Source of the DNA: a virus
Strand: one strand, 5' to 3'
DNA: 51,186 bases
IMG/VR virus record: IMGVR_UViG_3300021959_006617
Location: 1-51,186 of that record
Below the pieces are notes generated by a model. It saw nothing but the letters and a program-made list of their open reading frames with translations. It was not told where the DNA came from and ran no database searches. A program made the translations under genes and the position numbers. Below, piece after piece: positions 40,237 to 48,687 of this stretch (position 1 is its first letter; each line of letters starts with the position of its first letter).

Positions 40237-40582
40237 CGTGGTCGTCTTCCTCTTCTAATTCACAAAGGCTTTCTAATGTTTTGTAATGTTCATAGGCTTT
40301 ACGCAGTGCCGCGAATTTCTCTAATTTCTTAGAGTCTGGAGTCAAGATAGCCAACCTGGATTCCACCTTGTCCATAAACTCTTTGAGACTGCGATCACCT
40401 ATTTTAACATCACCACTCTCTGGAACTTCTATATTATCTTGTTGAGGATAAGCCCAACTATAGGTTGGAGTATAATCTATTCCCGTATCGATAGTTCCGT
40501 TATCACCATATTGGAATATACTTCCATCCTCGGCAATATCATCTAACAGTGCTTGGAGTTCTTTGTCGTTCCCGTCACCCAT
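40217..40582 (-). CDS. Conserved acidic phage protein
   Basis: 121 aa, acidic. An N-terminal helix and a YGDNGTIDTGIDYTPTYSWA stretch are followed by a coiled-coil-like helix (about 75-110, LEKFAALRKAYEHYKTLESL) and an acidic tail. I associate the C-terminal helix with T4-like phage proteins of unknown role. TAATG-type junction with the small basic gene upstream. Confidence 0.55.
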   Translation of the reverse strand: MGDGNDKELQALLDDIAEDGSIFQYGDNGTIDTGIDYTPTYSWAYPQQDNIEVPESGDVKIGDRSLKEFMDKVESRLAILTPDSKKLEKFAALRKAYEHYKTLESLCELEEEDDHDGSIDY

Positions 40583-40773
40583 TAGGCTTTTGCTTCTTTC
40601 CTTGCGTTTTTCTCATCTGTGATTTCTTTACGACGAGCTTTAACTAACTTAGCTACTTCTTGTAGAGCTTTTCTAGCACGAGTACCAGCGGCACCATTAC
40701 CACCTGTGAATTTAGCATCTTCTGCTAGGAATGTTTCAAAGTTAGCTTTTAATTGTTCTGTTGTATTTGACAT
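40582..40773 (-). CDS. Small basic histone-H1-like protein
   Basis: 63 aa, helical and lysine/arginine-rich in its second half. GAAGTRARKALQEVAKLVKA (27-46) resembles the HctA/Hc1-type bacterial histone-like helix. Likely to bind nucleic acid. It is the first gene of the thyX transcript, behind a promoter at 40826-40854 and a leader hairpin. Confidence 0.6.
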   Translation of the reverse strand: MSNTTEQLKANFETFLAEDAKFTGGNGAAGTRARKALQEVAKLVKARRKEITDEKNARKEAKA

Positions 40774-40798
40774 TTTTTATTTCTCCGTGTAAAATGTA

Positions 40799-40819
40799 AA
40801 GCATAAATTAGCTATGCTT
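40799..40819 (-). promoter_or_regulatory. Hairpin at the predicted +1 of the thyX operon
   Basis: AAGCATA-N7-TATGCTT, perfect 7-bp stem. The predicted +1 (40819) is the first paired base. Confidence 0.5.
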
Positions 40820-40825
40820 ACAGTG

Positions 40826-40854
40826 ATTATATAACCTCACAAAGAAAAAAACAA
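40826..40854 (-). promoter_or_regulatory. Possible sigma70-type promoter of the thyX operon
   Basis: TATAAT (40826-40831) and TTGTTT (40849-40854) with 17-nt spacing, 9 of 12. Confidence 0.45.
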
Positions 40855-40869
40855 CCTAAAATAGGCGCA

Positions 40870-40877
40870 GATAAGTA
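40870..40877 (+). promoter_or_regulatory. Possible late-type element GATAAGTA before the radical-SAM plus arm
   Basis: GATAAGTA ends 6 nt before the ATG at 40884. One base differs from GATAAATA. No SD is present. Confidence 0.35.
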
Positions 40878-40883
40878 AAATAT

Positions 40884-41858
40884 ATGGAAAATTCATTCAA
40901 ATCTATTCCTTTTGGACAGATTGTTAGGTTTGGACAGCGGACGATGTTAGATCGACCTCTGTTCTCAGTGAGCTGGATATTGGGTAGATTCTGTAACTAC
41001 AGTTGCTCATACTGCTGGCCCTATGCTAATTCGCAGACACCCGACTACCAAACTATAGATGTATATAAAAACACGGTGGATGAGATCAAATCTCAGGCAC
41101 GCAAAAACGGATTCACTGAATTCCACTGGAGCTTTTCAGGTGGAGAACCTACCGCCTACAAACACATGGAAGAACTTATACATCATCTAGACGATGGAGC
41201 CGCGCAGAGCATACACATGACTACCAATCTATCACCTGGTAGCAGATGGTGGAAGGCTTGGTTAACGGCAACAGCATATTTCCAACGCCGTAGCATCACA
41301 GCATCCTTCCACGCAGAGTTCGCCAAGGAACAGGAATTCGGTGACAAGTGCCTACAGCTGATGAGAAATGGAGTTTTCATAACAATAAACCAAGTCATGG
41401 TACCGGAACAGTTCGATGAGCTCTATGATAGGTGCCAGCGTTTCCACGATAGAGGAATAAACGTTACCTTGAAACCACAGAGCGATCCTACAGCCAGCCG
41501 GGTAATAGATGGATATACCGATGAGCAGATAGAAAAGATGCAGACAGGATTCCCACAGCAGGCCCTAGGAGAAGATTTATACCAGATAGCACTCTATGAT
41601 GCGGAAGATAAAGAATATCTGTTCGATCAAGCGGAAAGATTCAACGCTTTTGGATTTAATCGATTCCGAGATTGGACTTGCAATTCAGGATATCAGAGTG
41701 TTATAATAAGAGAGGATGAAGTCAAACGTAGTTACAGTTGCCACGACGAACCGTTAGGCACCTTAACCAACGGCTTCACATTGTTTAACGAACCAGAAAG
41801 GTGTGTGACAGAGAGTTGCGTAAGCTCGGCAGACTCCAAGATACCCAAATGCAGGTAA
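40884..41858 (+). CDS. Radical SAM enzyme 1
   Basis: 324 aa. CNYSCSYC (C37, C41, C44) binds the 4Fe-4S cluster that cleaves S-adenosylmethionine; SGGEPT (85-90) is the SAM-binding motif. Additional C-terminal cysteines (C266, C286, C307, C312, C323) could hold auxiliary clusters in a SPASM or twitch-like arrangement. Substrate unknown. It opens the five-gene plus-strand arm. Its C-terminal WTCNSGYQSVII and SCH order is shared with enzymes 5 and 6, making the three a subfamily. The end overlaps the methyltransferase start by 10 nt. Confidence 0.9.
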   Translation: MENSFKSIPFGQIVRFGQRTMLDRPLFSVSWILGRFCNYSCSYCWPYANSQTPDYQTIDVYKNTVDEIKSQARKNGFTEFHWSFSGGEPTAYKHMEELIHHLDDGAAQSIHMTTNLSPGSRWWKAWLTATAYFQRRSITASFHAEFAKEQEFGDKCLQLMRNGVFITINQVMVPEQFDELYDRCQRFHDRGINVTLKPQSDPTASRVIDGYTDEQIEKMQTGFPQQALGEDLYQIALYDAEDKEYLFDQAERFNAFGFNRFRDWTCNSGYQSVIIREDEVKRSYSCHDEPLGTLTNGFTLFNEPERCVTESCVSSADSKIPKCR

Positions 41859-42451
41859 GCATAGACACAGTGCTGTGTTGGATGGAAGCCATCCGCAACA
41901 GCAAAGATACCCATCGTACCTTAGAAGCATTCTGGCGAGGACAGATGCGTTCCAAGATATGGCTTTGCGAAATATTGTATCAACACGGACCGGCATTTCC
42001 TAGAACCGTTGATATATTCGGTGGATGGATAGGAACTCTAGCCAGCTTGTTGGTAGAAACTTCAGGTATATTGCCAGGACACATACGTAGCATAGATATA
42101 GATCCAGAATGTGAAGACATCGCTAGGACCATTAATATGGAAATGCTTAAAGTCGATAGATTTGAAGCTATCACAGCAGATATGTGTGACTTCAAGAGCG
42201 ATGCAGAGTTAGTAATCAACACCAGTTGCGAACATATCACACAGGAACAATACGATAGATGGTTGGCAAATATGTCAAACGATTCGTTCATAGTGTTACA
42301 GAGCAATAACTATGTGATAGATGAACACGTTAGGATAGCCAATAGTTTGGAACATTTCAAAGAACAGAGCAATATAGAAACGGTATTCGAAGGAACCTTA
42401 GAACTTCCACTCTATGACAGATATATGTTGATGGGAAGGAAGCGTGTTTAA
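41849..42451 (+). CDS. Class I SAM-dependent methyltransferase-like protein
   Basis: 200 aa from the ATG at 41849; the longer frame from 41801 runs through the end of the previous gene. VDIFGGWIGTLA (54-65) is the glycine-rich SAM site, IDIDPECE (82-89) the acidic ribose-binding strand, and INTSCEH (123-129) the motif IV position. The substrate is not predictable. Being flanked on both sides by radical-SAM genes with overlaps, it very likely acts in the same pathway. Confidence 0.78.
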   Translation: MQVSIDTVLCWMEAIRNSKDTHRTLEAFWRGQMRSKIWLCEILYQHGPAFPRTVDIFGGWIGTLASLLVETSGILPGHIRSIDIDPECEDIARTINMEMLKVDRFEAITADMCDFKSDAELVINTSCEHITQEQYDRWLANMSNDSFIVLQSNNYVIDEHVRIANSLEHFKEQSNIETVFEGTLELPLYDRYMLMGRKRV

Positions 42452-43532
42452 TTACGATGAACTTAAAGGAGTACAGATTGAGATAACTAATCGTTGCCAG
42501 GCTAGTTGTCCGATGTGTCCTAGGAACATACATGGTGGAATAACTAATCCTTTGCTAGAAATCAACGATTGGAGTTTGGAAGATTTTAAAACCATACTAC
42601 CAACATCACTGCTACAGCAGTTAGAGTTTGTCACGTTTTGTGGAGACTTCGGAGAACCTATAATCAATGACGACTTACCTGAGATGTGTCGATATCTTAG
42701 AGAAACTAATCCAGATATAACAGTTAATATCCACACCAATGGATCCGCTAGGAACGAAGAATGGTGGCGAAATTTAAGGAGATGCTTACCTGACAGGCAC
42801 GAGATATTTTTCGCACTAGATGGATTAGTGGATACACATCATTTATACAGGCAAGGAACACAGTTCTCGAAGATATTAGAGAATGCTAAATCCTTTATAG
42901 ATGCCGGCGGCAGGGCTACCTGGGTTTTCATAAAATTTAAACACAATCAACATCAGCTGGCACGGGCTAGAGAGATGTCTCGTGAATACGGCTTCATTAA
43001 TATAGAATTCAAAGACAGCAAACGTTTTAAAAAATCTTTTCCTGTTTTAGATAAAGCGGGTAATATCACACACTACCTGGATCAACCAGAACATTCTGTG
43101 ATAGAATTCGTAGGAAGGCAACAGCTAGAAGATTATCAAAGATGGACTAAAAAATCAGAAATCGATTGCATGGTTAAGAGAGATAAAGAAATCTATATAG
43201 ATGCTAACTATGTGGTATCTCCTTGTTGCATGGTAGGAAGTTTTTTAAATACCTATTACGATAATGAGCTGTATCAACGATATGGATTGCTAGATGGTGA
43301 TTCCATAGAACCTGTAGGCAAACAAATACAGGTCCAGGTGTTTGACATAGTAGAACTGCTAGGTGGATTAGAAGCTCTCAATGCCTTAACATCTCCAATC
43401 AAAGACATAATAGAAAATCCCTATTGGCACAAATGGGCTACCTCTGACAGCGATGCCTGCATAGTTATGTGCAGTGAGGATACACCTTACATAAGTATAG
43501 AACAACAAAAAGCCACGGAGAAAAATGTATAG
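42444..43532 (+). CDS. Radical SAM enzyme 2 (SPASM-like, tandem copy A)
   Basis: 362 aa, GTG start. CQASCPMC (C18, C22, C25) binds the radical-SAM cluster at the very N-terminus. The usual GGEP is replaced by CGDFGEP (66-72). C-terminal cysteines (DCMVKRDKEIYIDA, SPCCMVG, CIVMC) form a SPASM-like auxiliary-cluster region. It is the same length as the next gene and about half identical to it, with shared HTNGSAR, FALDGL.DTHHLYR and FIKFKHN blocks, so the two arose by tandem duplication. It overlaps its neighbours by 8 nt on both sides. Confidence 0.88.
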   Translation: MFNYDELKGVQIEITNRCQASCPMCPRNIHGGITNPLLEINDWSLEDFKTILPTSLLQQLEFVTFCGDFGEPIINDDLPEMCRYLRETNPDITVNIHTNGSARNEEWWRNLRRCLPDRHEIFFALDGLVDTHHLYRQGTQFSKILENAKSFIDAGGRATWVFIKFKHNQHQLARAREMSREYGFINIEFKDSKRFKKSFPVLDKAGNITHYLDQPEHSVIEFVGRQQLEDYQRWTKKSEIDCMVKRDKEIYIDANYVVSPCCMVGSFLNTYYDNELYQRYGLLDGDSIEPVGKQIQVQVFDIVELLGGLEALNALTSPIKDIIENPYWHKWATSDSDACIVMCSEDTPYISIEQQKATEKNV

Positions 43533-44613
43533 TTACGATGAGATAAAGCATCTCCATTTAGAGATAACTTCAAACTGCCAGGCCAAGTGTCCGCAGTGTG
43601 CTAGGAATTATCACGGAGGCGTAGAGAATCCATTGTTGGAAGTTGTCGATATAGATGTAGCACGATTTAAAAAGATAGTTCCTGTTGATTTCATCAAACA
43701 ATTAGAAGTTGTATCTATGTGTGGCAACTATGGTGATCCTATAATCAACAAAGATTTGATACCGATAGTGGAATACATCAGACAAACAGACGATACCACC
43801 AAAGTAGATATACATACCAACGGCAGTGCCCGTACAGAAGAATGGTGGAAAGAACTAGCCATAACACTGCCCGAAAATCATCAAGTGAATTTCGCATTAG
43901 ACGGACTAGCAGACACCCATCACTTGTATCGCATTGGCACGGACTTCGATAAAATAATCAAGAATGCCAAAGCGTTCATTGATGCTGGTGGCAAAGCCCG
44001 CTGGATATTCATCAAGTTCAAACATAACGAACATCAAGTAGAATCTGCTAAACAGTTAGCAGAACAGCTAGGGTTTGATAGTTTTTTTGAGAAAGAAACT
44101 TCTAGGTTTATAGGCGATCCTTGGTTTGATGTTTTTGACAAAAATGGTAATGTTGAATATAGATTAGAAGGACCTACAGAAAGCAAGTTAGTTTTCGTAG
44201 ATAGGAAAACCGTAGAGAACTATAAAGAAATATTCAAAGGTGCTGAAGTCACATGTGCTGTAGAACGTGAGAAAAGCATATACATAGATGCGTGGGGAAG
44301 ATTATGGCCCTGCTGTTTCACAGGTGCTGTGCCTTACATCTATGTTCCGCAAGGACAGTTAGGATACCAATATCGCGAAGATGCTAGAGATAGTTTAATG
44401 ACGTTGGTAGATAAGATGGGTGGTATGGATTTTCTGAAGATTGAGAACTCCAGCATCAGAGAAATAGTAGATAGCCCAGGATGGCAGACAGAATGGGATC
44501 GAGGATTTGAAAACAAACAGCCAGTATGCGTTAGGGTATGTGGAGAATTTGAAGAACCAGTACTAAGCCAAAGCAAGGATCAGTTCATAGAACTAGAAAA
44601 ATTCAATGAGTGA
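43525..44613 (+). CDS. Radical SAM enzyme 3 (SPASM-like, tandem copy B)
   Basis: 362 aa, ATG start. CQAKCPQC (C18, C22, C25); SAM motif variant CGNYGDP; C-terminal CAVEREKSIYIDA, WPCCFTG and CVRVC give the same SPASM-like cysteine set as copy A. The two differ mostly in residues about 190-300, where substrate specificity probably lies (inference). Both copies kept all cluster cysteines, so both are probably active. The end overlaps the next gene by 8 nt. Confidence 0.88.
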   Translation: MYSYDEIKHLHLEITSNCQAKCPQCARNYHGGVENPLLEVVDIDVARFKKIVPVDFIKQLEVVSMCGNYGDPIINKDLIPIVEYIRQTDDTTKVDIHTNGSARTEEWWKELAITLPENHQVNFALDGLADTHHLYRIGTDFDKIIKNAKAFIDAGGKARWIFIKFKHNEHQVESAKQLAEQLGFDSFFEKETSRFIGDPWFDVFDKNGNVEYRLEGPTESKLVFVDRKTVENYKEIFKGAEVTCAVEREKSIYIDAWGRLWPCCFTGAVPYIYVPQGQLGYQYREDARDSLMTLVDKMGGMDFLKIENSSIREIVDSPGWQTEWDRGFENKQPVCVRVCGEFEEPVLSQSKDQFIELEKFNE

Positions 44614-45988
44614 AATTAAAAAATGGCAGGATAAGATAGAAACGCTGTCAGGAAGTAAAACTTTCTGCGTGTTGCCTTGGATACATTTCGCTACACGTCC
44701 TAATGGTGATATGAGATTATGCTGTAATGCTAATTCAAGTGGTGCAGGTGGGGATCACGAGATCGGATTAGTCAAGAACGAAACAGGACGTCCTGCTAAC
44801 TTCGGTAAAGAAACTCCTATGAGCGCTTGGAACAATGAATATATGCGTTCAGTGCGTGACACTATGTTACAAGGTGGAATACCAAAGAGCTGTAGCAAGT
44901 GTTTCGTTGAAGAATCTAAAGGAGTAGTCAGCAAGAGATTATGGGAAACAGGCACCTGGATAGAAGAAGGTATAGATGTTCCTGAACTGATAGCTGAAAC
45001 ACAAGAAGATGGAACCGTTCCTGAGAATCTAGTCTATCTGGATCTTAGATTAGGACATACCTGTAATTTAAAATGTATAATGTGTAGCCCACACGACAGC
45101 AGTCAGTGGGTTCCTGAACACAAGAAAGTATTCCCACTGTTCAAAGATCCTGAAATAAAAAGACAGATGGATTGGAAAGCCGATGAGTTCAATAACAAAT
45201 GGCACGAGAATCCTGAATTCTGGGAAGAGATGTATCGCCAGATACCAAATCTCAAACAGGTTTATTTCGCAGGTGGCGAACCGTTGGCTATCAAAGAACA
45301 CAAACAGTTCCTAGAAGAGATTATAAGACAAGGATATGCTGATAAGATACTGGTACGTTATAACACCAACGGTTTGTTGATTAACGATGATACCATAGAG
45401 CTGTGGAAACGGTTTAAAAAAGTTAAAGTAGGATTCAGCCTCGACGGCACGGGAGAACGCAATAGGTACATCCGTTATGATTCGGACTGGGCTACCATAG
45501 AAAAGAACCTACATCTATTAGACAATGCTCCGGACAACATACAAGTCAGTATAGCCACTGCTATACAGATAATGAATATCAAACATCTACCAGATTTAGC
45601 ACGTTGGAAGATTGAACAGAAGTTTAAAAAAGTCAATTTTGAAAATGTCACGGGAGGTATAGAAGCAGGCGGCGGAATAATCAATATGCATCTATTATAT
45701 ATTCCTACGTTTTTAAGCATTAGATGTCTGCCTGAAGGAGACAAACAAGAAGTGCGTGAGAGATTCCGAGAGCTAGGTGATTGGTTGTTTGAACATTATC
45801 GTAAAGATGATTACTACTGGGCTATAAATCCATATGGTTGGCAACGATGGCAAGCGGTGTTAGATTTTATGGACGGTGATGATCATAGTTATCTATTACC
45901 AGCATTCAAAGAATATGTTAATACCATGGATCAAGAACGTGGAACCGATTTTGCAGAAACTTTTCCTGAGTTAAAACATCTAGTATGA
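44606..45988 (+). CDS. Radical SAM enzyme 4 (N-terminal twitch type)
   Basis: 460 aa. An N-terminal twitch half-domain has C21 (KTFCVLPW), C39-C40 (MRLCC) and C96/C99 (KSCSKC), enough for an auxiliary cluster. The radical-SAM core follows: CNLKCIMC (C153, C157, C160) and AGGEP near 215. This architecture (twitch domain first) is known mainly from uncharacterised marine and phage proteins. It is a paralogue of enzyme 7 on the opposite strand. ATGA overlap with the next gene. Confidence 0.88.
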   Translation: MSEIKKWQDKIETLSGSKTFCVLPWIHFATRPNGDMRLCCNANSSGAGGDHEIGLVKNETGRPANFGKETPMSAWNNEYMRSVRDTMLQGGIPKSCSKCFVEESKGVVSKRLWETGTWIEEGIDVPELIAETQEDGTVPENLVYLDLRLGHTCNLKCIMCSPHDSSQWVPEHKKVFPLFKDPEIKRQMDWKADEFNNKWHENPEFWEEMYRQIPNLKQVYFAGGEPLAIKEHKQFLEEIIRQGYADKILVRYNTNGLLINDDTIELWKRFKKVKVGFSLDGTGERNRYIRYDSDWATIEKNLHLLDNAPDNIQVSIATAIQIMNIKHLPDLARWKIEQKFKKVNFENVTGGIEAGGGIINMHLLYIPTFLSIRCLPEGDKQEVRERFRELGDWLFEHYRKDDYYWAINPYGWQRWQAVLDFMDGDDHSYLLPAFKEYVNTMDQERGTDFAETFPELKHLV

Positions 45989-46974
45989 CAGAAATAGTAC
46001 AGGTATTGACAGATAAGAAACAGGATCACCTACGCATAGAATATATGGTAGGTAATTACTGTAACTATAAGTGTTGGTATTGTGGTCCTCACGCCAATGG
46101 TGGTACTCATCGATGGCACAAAGATGTAGATTTCCTGTTAGATAACTTCCGTCACTTGTTTGATTACTACATTAAGCACGGTAAAACTAATTTTGAATTA
46201 AACTATGTAGGTGGAGAACCTACATTATGGCCTGAGATAGGTAAATTCACTAGAGAAATCAAACGAGATTACAATGTATTCGTTACTATGACCACTAATG
46301 GTTCTAGGACTATCAGATGGTGGGAACAGAACGCAGATCATTTTGACAAGATCAGATTCAGTTGCCATCCTGAATTCGTAGATATAGATCATTATATCAA
46401 GGTATTAGATTTAGTCTATTCTAAAAACATAGGAATGAATGCCTTAATCCTAATGGATCCGACTAACTGGGATAAGTCTATAGAGATCATCGAACGATGT
46501 AAAACCAGCAAATATCCTTGGTTTATCAATGCTATGGAAGTGTTTTCAAAATATCAATATACAGAAGAACAACGCAAATATATCTCAAAAAATATCAAAC
46601 GCAGTTCTCCTATATGGTGGATAATGAAACACGAAACACTGTTTGAAAAGAAACCAAAGATAAAATACGATAACGGTAAAATTAAAAAAATAAATCGAAA
46701 CTATCTCAGCCTTAACGATAAGAACTATTTCAAAGGTTGGGTTTGTAATCTCGGATTAGAAAGCATCAACATACAGAAAGATGGTAGGATATCTGGTGCT
46801 TGCCATAATAAACTGTTCGGTATGCGTGATTATTATAATATCTATGACGAAGATTTCAAAGAAAAATTCAATCCTAAGTTAATGCCAACTATATGCGAAG
46901 TAGAAAGATGTTGGTGCCAGCCAGAACAGTTATTAACTAAATCTAAACTTCCGAGCCAACACCCCATTTGGTGA
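45985..46974 (+). CDS. Radical SAM enzyme 5
   Basis: 329 aa. CNYKCWYC (C26, C30, C33), GGEP (76-79), and a C-terminal GWVCNLGLESINIQ, GACHNK and CEVERCWC region that supplies further cluster ligands. Same subfamily as enzymes 1 and 6. It is the last gene of the plus arm; its end overlaps the end of enzyme 6 by 32 nt, head-on. Confidence 0.9.
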   Translation: MTEIVQVLTDKKQDHLRIEYMVGNYCNYKCWYCGPHANGGTHRWHKDVDFLLDNFRHLFDYYIKHGKTNFELNYVGGEPTLWPEIGKFTREIKRDYNVFVTMTTNGSRTIRWWEQNADHFDKIRFSCHPEFVDIDHYIKVLDLVYSKNIGMNALILMDPTNWDKSIEIIERCKTSKYPWFINAMEVFSKYQYTEEQRKYISKNIKRSSPIWWIMKHETLFEKKPKIKYDNGKIKKINRNYLSLNDKNYFKGWVCNLGLESINIQKDGRISGACHNKLFGMRDYYNIYDEDFKEKFNPKLMPTICEVERCWCQPEQLLTKSKLPSQHPIW

Positions 46975-47848
46975 TAGGAATGTCAGAGGCGCAGGTGCAG
47001 TAGTCTCTGGTACACGTGATGGGCTCATTGGGCAACTTGAATGTATCCTTGTAGATGTTCCCTAGACTGCCACCTACCCTACAGGTAGCACGATGTACTT
47101 CACCATCCCAATTAATCATTAGGCTTTCTATACCTGCGTTACACTGCCAACCTTTGTATTGATTTAGATGTTCCTTGATGACATCATTGGCGTGCATTAT
47201 GCGTTCATCATCTACACGACAGTTAGGTTTCGCTGTGGCTTCCTGTGCTAATAACCACTCTAGATCCTTCCCATCATATCTCATATCGTCGAATATGTTA
47301 TGATCCCCTTCTGTCCATCGTATCCTACGGACAGCATATCGTATTCCTTTTTCTTGGAACTCTTTTACTACTTTTTTAACTTCACTGATATAATCATGAT
47401 GCGCCATTATATTCACGAAGAAATCTATCTCAGTATTGTCATAGAATTCGTTAATGACCCTAACTATCCTACGCCAGTCGTGTTCGAAATGTAGGCTGAA
47501 CACTAGATGATTGTAATAGATTTCGTTTTCCAAATACCAACGGCTACCTCTAGTACCATTGGTTGTTAGATTGACCCAGAATATATCCTTGCGTTTGAAA
47601 TAATCTAATAGCTCTTCTATGTCAGGATGTACCGCGGGTTCGCCTCCCGTGAGACTGACACGCAACGGCTTTCCTATCTCAACTAGTTTATCTACGGTCC
47701 GTTCTAAAAGATTGATATCTGTATGAGGACTGTGATTATCGTGTATAGTATCAGGACAATATGTACAGTCATAGTTACAGCGTTTGCCGAGATTCCATTC
47801 TACCTTGAGCTGATCCTGATGTGGCCATACTGATGTTATTTTATACAT
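46943..47848 (-). CDS. Radical SAM enzyme 6
   Basis: 301 aa. CNYDCTYC (C24, C28, C31), GGEP (67-70), C-terminal GWQCNAGIESLMINW, ATCRVGG and CTRDYCTC auxiliary cysteines. Closely patterned on enzyme 5, with which it converges. It is the last gene of the minus arm (PP-loop, enzyme 7, unknown, enzyme 6) and overlaps the unknown gene upstream by 13 nt. Confidence 0.9.
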   Translation of the reverse strand: MYKITSVWPHQDQLKVEWNLGKRCNYDCTYCPDTIHDNHSPHTDINLLERTVDKLVEIGKPLRVSLTGGEPAVHPDIEELLDYFKRKDIFWVNLTTNGTRGSRWYLENEIYYNHLVFSLHFEHDWRRIVRVINEFYDNTEIDFFVNIMAHHDYISEVKKVVKEFQEKGIRYAVRRIRWTEGDHNIFDDMRYDGKDLEWLLAQEATAKPNCRVDDERIMHANDVIKEHLNQYKGWQCNAGIESLMINWDGEVHRATCRVGGSLGNIYKDTFKLPNEPITCTRDYCTCASDIPITKWGVGSEV

Positions 47849-48687
47849 ACACTTTTAACTTTATTATATTTTTCTATTGTTTCGATTATCTCTTCTTCTG
47901 TGTAGTTATCAAATCCGCTTTCTAAGATATTAAACATTGCCACTGGTATTAATCCTAAAGACAGGTTTTCAAATTTTAATCCTGTAGATTTATACCAACT
48001 GTTGAAATCTTCTAATTTTTTATAGAAAGTTTCAACGGTAGTCGATGGACCGAATTTAATCATAAAATCTGCACTATAATATTCTAAAGGACGGATGTTA
48101 TCAATATCTACAATGCTATCACGATCTTTATATACATCAAGCAAAGGCTTTCCTACCTCACAATAGTTTATATATATTTCACCAAATTTCCATTTAAAAG
48201 TAAATTCTTGATAGTCTTGTTCTTCCAATGGATATCTAGGTCTATCTTCAAAAGTTACTACAATACTAGGATACCCGCTATCTCTAAGAAAATGTTCATA
48301 TTCATGTATTAAAACATTAAATCTATCGATAGCCTGCTTTACATGAATAGGTGATGTATTATAAAAATCTGTACCTGTTTCTATGTGTCCTCTTAAATTT
48401 TCAAAGAATTTGTGTAGGTAATTTAAATCTTCCTGATTTTTTATATCGATATTGTTAATAGTTTTAGGAGAATGTTTATTAACTGTGTCTATCTGTATTT
48501 TTAAATTTTCTTTATAGTATTCTTGATTTTTATTAGGCCACCCTTTAAACCTATCCGACTCGTATATATTATAGTTTTGATTTATTTCTTTAGCCCATGA
48601 TTGAGATATGTCATTCTGATAAACATCAAATGTTAAAGTTATTAAATCCTTATTATTAGATAATGTCAAATCTAAATTTTTATACAT
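47836..48687 (-). CDS. Unknown protein between two radical SAM genes
   Basis: 283 aa, soluble, acidic and AT-rich. Not recognised. A helical core LNYLHKFFENLRG (about 108-120) and VKQAIDRFNVLIHEYEHFLR (about 135-154) contains HEYEH, formally an HExxH zinc motif, but the repeated H...E helices could also be a binding bundle. No cysteine-rich region and no signal peptide. It could be a substrate, a scaffold or a partner of the radical-SAM enzymes. It overlaps both neighbours (8 and 13 nt). Confidence 0.6.
   Translation of the reverse strand: MYKNLDLTLSNNKDLITLTFDVYQNDISQSWAKEINQNYNIYESDRFKGWPNKNQEYYKENLKIQIDTVNKHSPKTINNIDIKNQEDLNYLHKFFENLRGHIETGTDFYNTSPIHVKQAIDRFNVLIHEYEHFLRDSGYPSIVVTFEDRPRYPLEEQDYQEFTFKWKFGEIYINYCEVGKPLLDVYKDRDSIVDIDNIRPLEYYSADFMIKFGPSTTVETFYKKLEDFNSWYKSTGLKFENLSLGLIPVAMFNILESGFDNYTEEEIIETIEKYNKVKSVCIK

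Noticed and set aside
41732-41996. Minus-strand reading frames across the enzyme 1/methyltransferase junction
   Set aside because: They lie opposite two supported plus-strand genes and show no recognisable protein features.
40884-47848. Assigning one of the radical-SAM enzymes as QueE or another named enzyme
   Set aside because: Lengths, auxiliary cysteines and neighbours do not match QueE, and no sequence-only evidence identifies the substrate.
47836-48687. HEYEH in the unknown protein as proof of a zinc metalloprotease
   Set aside because: No third ligand or protease context is visible, and the motif sits in a repetitive H/E-rich helix, so chance is likely.
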